Shown here: positions 5,066 through 7,123 of the stretch, in pieces | Layout of the letters: each line of letters opens with the position of its first letter | Position numbering within the stretch: the first letter of the stretch is position 1 | Source: an uncultured Roseiflexaceae bacterium | GTDB lineage: Bacteria > Chloroflexota > Chloroflexia > Chloroflexales > Roseiflexaceae | Direction of reading: 5' to 3' | Length of the DNA stretch: 7,123 nt | NCBI GenBank assembly: GCA_903932805.1 | Contig: CAIZHO010000190.1 | Location: forward strand, 1-7,123 | The notes under the pieces: model-generated | What the model saw: only the letters and a program-made list of their open reading frames with translations | Told to the model about the DNA's origin: nothing | The model's database searches: none | Made by a program: the position numbers and the translations under genes

Positions 5066-6661
5066 ATGCCGGCAGCATCCATCGAACAGTTGGCGTCACT
5101 GTGCAAACGACGCGGGTTCATCTTCCCCAGTTCTGACATCTACGGCGGCTTGCAAGGGGTGTTCGACTACGGCCCGCTGGGCGTCGAGCTCAAAAACAAC
5201 ATCATCAACGCGTGGTGGCGTACCAATGTCTATGCCCGTGACGACATGGAAGGGCTCGACGCCGCGATTTTGATGAACAAACTGGTCTGGAAGTACTCGG
5301 GCCACGAAGAGACCTTCAACGACCCCCTCGTCGACTGCCGCGCCTGCAAAGGCCGCTGGCGCGCCGACCATATCAAAGGCAAATGCCCCAGCTGTGGCTC
5401 GAGCGATCTGACCGAGGCGCGCCCATTCAACATGATGTTCAAAACTGCCGTCGGCCCGGTGGCTGACAGCGATTCGTTCGCGTACCTGCGCCCCGAGACC
5501 GCCCAGGGCATCTTTGCGAACTTCGGCAATGTGTTGTCGAGCACCAGCCGCAAACTGCCGTTCGGTATTGCCCAGGTCGGCAAGGCGTTCCGCAACGAAA
5601 TCAACCCGCGCAACTTCTTGTTCCGCGTCCGTGAGTTCGAGCAGATGGAAATCGAGTTCTTTGTCATGCCCGGCACCGACGAAGAATGGCACGAAAAGTG
5701 GCTCGAAGCCCGCCTCGCCTGGTGGGAGTCGATCGGCGTGCCGCGCTCCAAGATTCAGATCTACGACGTCCCCAAAGATGGCCTGGCGCACTACTCGAAG
5801 CGCACCTACGACCTGATGTATGACTACCCGACCCTGGGGTACGAAGAAATCGAAGGTATCGCCAGCCGGAGCGACTACGACCTCGGCTCGCACTCACGCG
5901 ACCAAGAGAACCTCAATATCAGCGCCAAAGTCAGCGTCAACCGCGACAGCGTCGCCAAGCTGAACTATTACGACCAGCCCAACAATCGGCACGTGGTGCC
6001 CTATGTCATCGAACCGTCTGCCGGTGTCGGCCGCTGCTTCCTCGCAGTCTTGTCCGAGGCGTACGACGAGCAGATGGTGAAGGAACCCGCCGCCGACAAG
6101 CTCGAGGCAGTCCAAGCTGCCCTCGACACCTACAAGAAGTCCGTCAGTCGGAGCGAAAAACTCAGCGCCGAGCAACGTGACGCCATCATCGGCCAAGCCG
6201 ACAGCATCGCTGCCGAGCTGAGCGTGCGTCTGCCACAAATCGAATCGATGCTGGCGCTACCCGGTGCCGACAGCATCGAAGTCGGCAAAAAACTGCGTGG
6301 CGTGACGCAACCCGTCGTCGACGAGTTCTATCGCACGGTGTTGCACCTCAAGCCACATCTCGCGCCGGTCAAAGTAGCCGTGTTCCCACTCAAGCGCAAC
6401 CACGACGGGCTGGTGTCGATGGCCAAGGGCATCCGCACCGACCTGCAGATCAACGCCGACATGCGCACCGTGTACGACGACACCGGCGCCATCGGCAAGC
6501 TCTATCGCCGCCAAGACGAAATCGGCACGCCGTTCTGCGTCACCGTCGACTTCCAGTCGCTCGAGGACCAGACCGTCACCATTCGCGATCGCGACACCAT
6601 GCAACAAGAACGCATCAAGTCGAGCGAACTCGAACAGTACGTGCGCGAACACTCGCGTTGA
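5066..6661 (+). CDS. glyS: Glycyl-tRNA synthetase, single-chain (alpha-2, eukaryote-like) type
   Basis: The 531-residue product is a class II synthetase that charges tRNA-Gly. ATG 5066 is chosen because AGGAG lies 6 bp upstream; an in-frame GTG at 5036 follows the terminator T run directly and has no ribosome site. Visible motifs: FDYGPLG at 33-39, a CxxC pair (C91/C94 and C107/C110) that could bind zinc, [14 protein letters not shown] at 140-153, motif 2 with [20 protein letters not shown] at 175-194, and motif 3 [14 protein letters not shown] at 316-329. The anticodon-binding domain runs from about 430 to the end ([39 protein letters not shown]). Relatives of about 460 residues, such as the mycobacterial enzyme, lack about 75 charged, probably helical residues found here at roughly 340-420. 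Expression is controlled by the T-box upstream. Confidence 0.97.
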   Translation: MPAASIEQLASLCKRRGFIFPSSDIYGGLQGVFDYGPLGVELKNNIINAWWRTNVYARDDMEGLDAAILMNKLVWKYSGHEETFNDPLVDCRACKGRWRADHIKGKCPSCGSSDLTEARPFNMMFKTAVGPVADSDSFAYLRPETAQGIFANFGNVLSSTSRKLPFGIAQVGKAFRNEINPRNFLFRVREFEQMEIEFFVMPGTDEEWHEKWLEARLAWWESIGVPRSKIQIYDVPKDGLAHYSKRTYDLMYDYPTLGYEEIEGIASRSDYDLGSHSRDQENLNISAKVSVNRDSVAKLNYYDQPNNRHVVPYVIEPSAGVGRCFLAVLSEAYDEQMVKEPAADKLEAVQAALDTYKKSVSRSEKLSAEQRDAIIGQADSIAAELSVRLPQIESMLALPGADSIEVGKKLRGVTQPVVDEFYRTVLHLKPHLAPVKVAVFPLKRNHDGLVSMAKGIRTDLQINADMRTVYDDTGAIGKLYRRQDEIGTPFCVTVDFQSLEDQTVTIRDRDTMQQERIKSSELEQYVREHSR

Positions 6662-6688
6662 ATTAGGAATTAGGAGTTAGGAATTGGG
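6661..6688. repeat. Heptamer tandem repeat tract 1 (AATTAGG)
   Basis: Four units in a strict 7-bp phase: AATTAGG, AATTAGG, AGTTAGG, AATTGGG. The first unit starts at the last base of the glyS stop codon. It is the first of three heptamer tracts in the 460-bp region after glyS, which has no intact gene. Confidence 0.85.
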
Positions 6689-6754
6689 TATCAGTGGCAG
6701 TCAGGATTTCATTGCTTCGGTCGAAGCCTGCTGCGCAGAGGATGGTGTATGCGC

Positions 6755-6821
6755 GGCGGAGTAGTGATTGGTGGGATTTGTTGCGGGCGAGGTGTACCTC
6801 GCCCTTGTCCACTCCTCCGCC
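6755..6821. repeat. Nested inverted repeat downstream of glyS
   Basis: Outer arms GGCGGAGTAGTG (6755-6766) and CACTCCTCCGCC (6810-6821) pair at 11 of 12 positions. Between them, GGGCGAGGT (6785-6793) pairs perfectly with ACCTCGCCC (6796-6804). The whole could fold as a long hairpin with an internal asymmetric loop. No U-tract follows the inner hairpin on either strand, so it is not a standard terminator, though it may mark the 3' end of the glyS transcript. A smaller palindrome GCTTCGGTCGAAGC lies at 6714-6727. No convincing gene covers 6662-6920. Confidence 0.6.
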
Positions 6822-6920
6822 ATGGTACCCTTCTGGCCAACCCGTTACGACATCGAGCCGAGGTCCTGCCGTCTTCTATAGAGATGCAATTCCTCCCCGA
6901 ACGTACCGACCAGAGAGAAG

Positions 6921-7034
6921 ATGATACATATGCTCTGCATCCACGGTTCTCACCACCGTCTGACCTTGGTCACCCGCAATACCCGTGATGTTCGCGATAC
7001 CGGAGTACCGTTGATTGACCCGTGGGAAGCATAG
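6921..7034 (+). pseudogene. Remnant of a PIN-domain (VapC-like) toxin, C-terminal end, frameshifted
   Basis: From 6960 the frame reads LTLVTRNTRDV, then RDTGVPLIDPWEA, then TAG at 7032-7034. This is the typical C-terminal end of VapC/FitB-type PIN toxins, whose usual form is HGLTLVTRNxRDF followed by a GVxLxNPWE ending. Just upstream, GCATCCACGGTTCTC reads A-S-T-V-L in another frame. Supplying one missing C near 6951 joins it as ASTVLHHRLTLVTRN, again as expected for this family. The catalytic N-terminal half and a partner antitoxin are not present. The in-frame peptide from ATG 6921 has 37 codons, too short to be a PIN domain. It is probably dead. Confidence 0.6.
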
Positions 7035-7060
7035 AAATCAGAAGGAAGAAATCAGAAACG
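7033..7060. repeat. Heptamer tandem repeat tract 2 (AGAAATC type)
   Basis: Four units in 7-bp phase: AGAAATC, AGAAGGA, AGAAATC, AGAAACG. The tract begins inside the TAG stop of the PIN remnant. It can also be read as two 14-bp units. Confidence 0.65.
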
Positions 7061-7101
7061 GTAGATTCTTACACTGAAGCCCGAACTCTTTTTTCTGATC
7101 A

Positions 7102-7123
7102 CTGCAAACTGCAAACTGCAAAC
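7102..7123. repeat. Heptamer tandem repeat tract 3 (CTGCAAA), runs off the window
   Basis: Three perfect copies of CTGCAAA end with one further C at the window edge, so the array may continue. It is the third independent 7-bp array in under 470 bp. Confidence 0.85.

Noticed and set aside
6694..6988. Two overlapping plus-strand frames of 76 and 79 codons downstream of glyS
   Set aside because: Their composition is Arg/Pro/Ser-rich and chance-like, they cross the nested inverted repeat, and no ribosome site or family is visible. The real coding trace here is the PIN remnant in another frame.

Overview
The window looks like a chromosomal segment from a moderately GC-rich bacterium. The best guess is a member of the Chloroflexota. 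This rests on gene style, not on a marker gene: a single-chain (eukaryote-like) glycyl-tRNA synthetase under a T-box, a membrane-anchored lamin-tail protein with a long Thr/Pro/Ser stalk, and heptamer microsatellites between genes. No rRNA, integrase, transposase or CRISPR array is visible.

Layout. Positions 1-81 hold the probable tail of an unidentified plus-strand gene. Positions 82-179 hold small hairpins. A tRNA-Thr(CGU) gene lies on the minus strand at 180-254 with its own promoter. Upstream of it is a minus-strand gene run in transcription order trxB (thioredoxin reductase), moeA (molybdopterin molybdenumtransferase) and an AlkD-type DNA glycosylase gene. Two copies of one 34-bp perfect palindrome flank the alkD gene. 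An exact 20-bp duplication carrying the moeA stop and the alkD start signals shows that the moeA-alkD junction was split by about 127 bp of extra DNA. On the plus strand, diverging from trxB, comes a gene for a lamin-tail-domain surface protein with a basic 12-residue repeat stalk and a C-terminal membrane segment. Next is a complete glycine T-box riboswitch, then glyS. The last 460 bp have no intact gene. They hold three separate heptamer repeat tracts, a nested inverted repeat and a frameshifted remnant of a PIN-domain (VapC-like) toxin.

How the parts work together. The clearest regulatory unit is the T-box plus glyS. Its promoter and most of its Stem I lie inside the 3' end of the lamin-tail coding sequence, and the stop codon of that gene falls in the Stem I apical loop. 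The specifier is GGC (glycine). The antiterminator and terminator are mutually exclusive, so uncharged tRNA-Gly should switch glyS on. The terminator of the switch is also the only obvious terminator for the lamin-tail gene. trxB and moeA are 17 bp apart and probably co-transcribed; alkD was probably translationally coupled to moeA before the insertion.

The most notable points are the T-box nested in a coding region, the palindrome family with a compensatory base-pair change, and the duplication that left moeA and alkD both intact. An unusual helical insertion in GlyS and the toxin remnant are also worth checking. I do not see a new multi-gene system.
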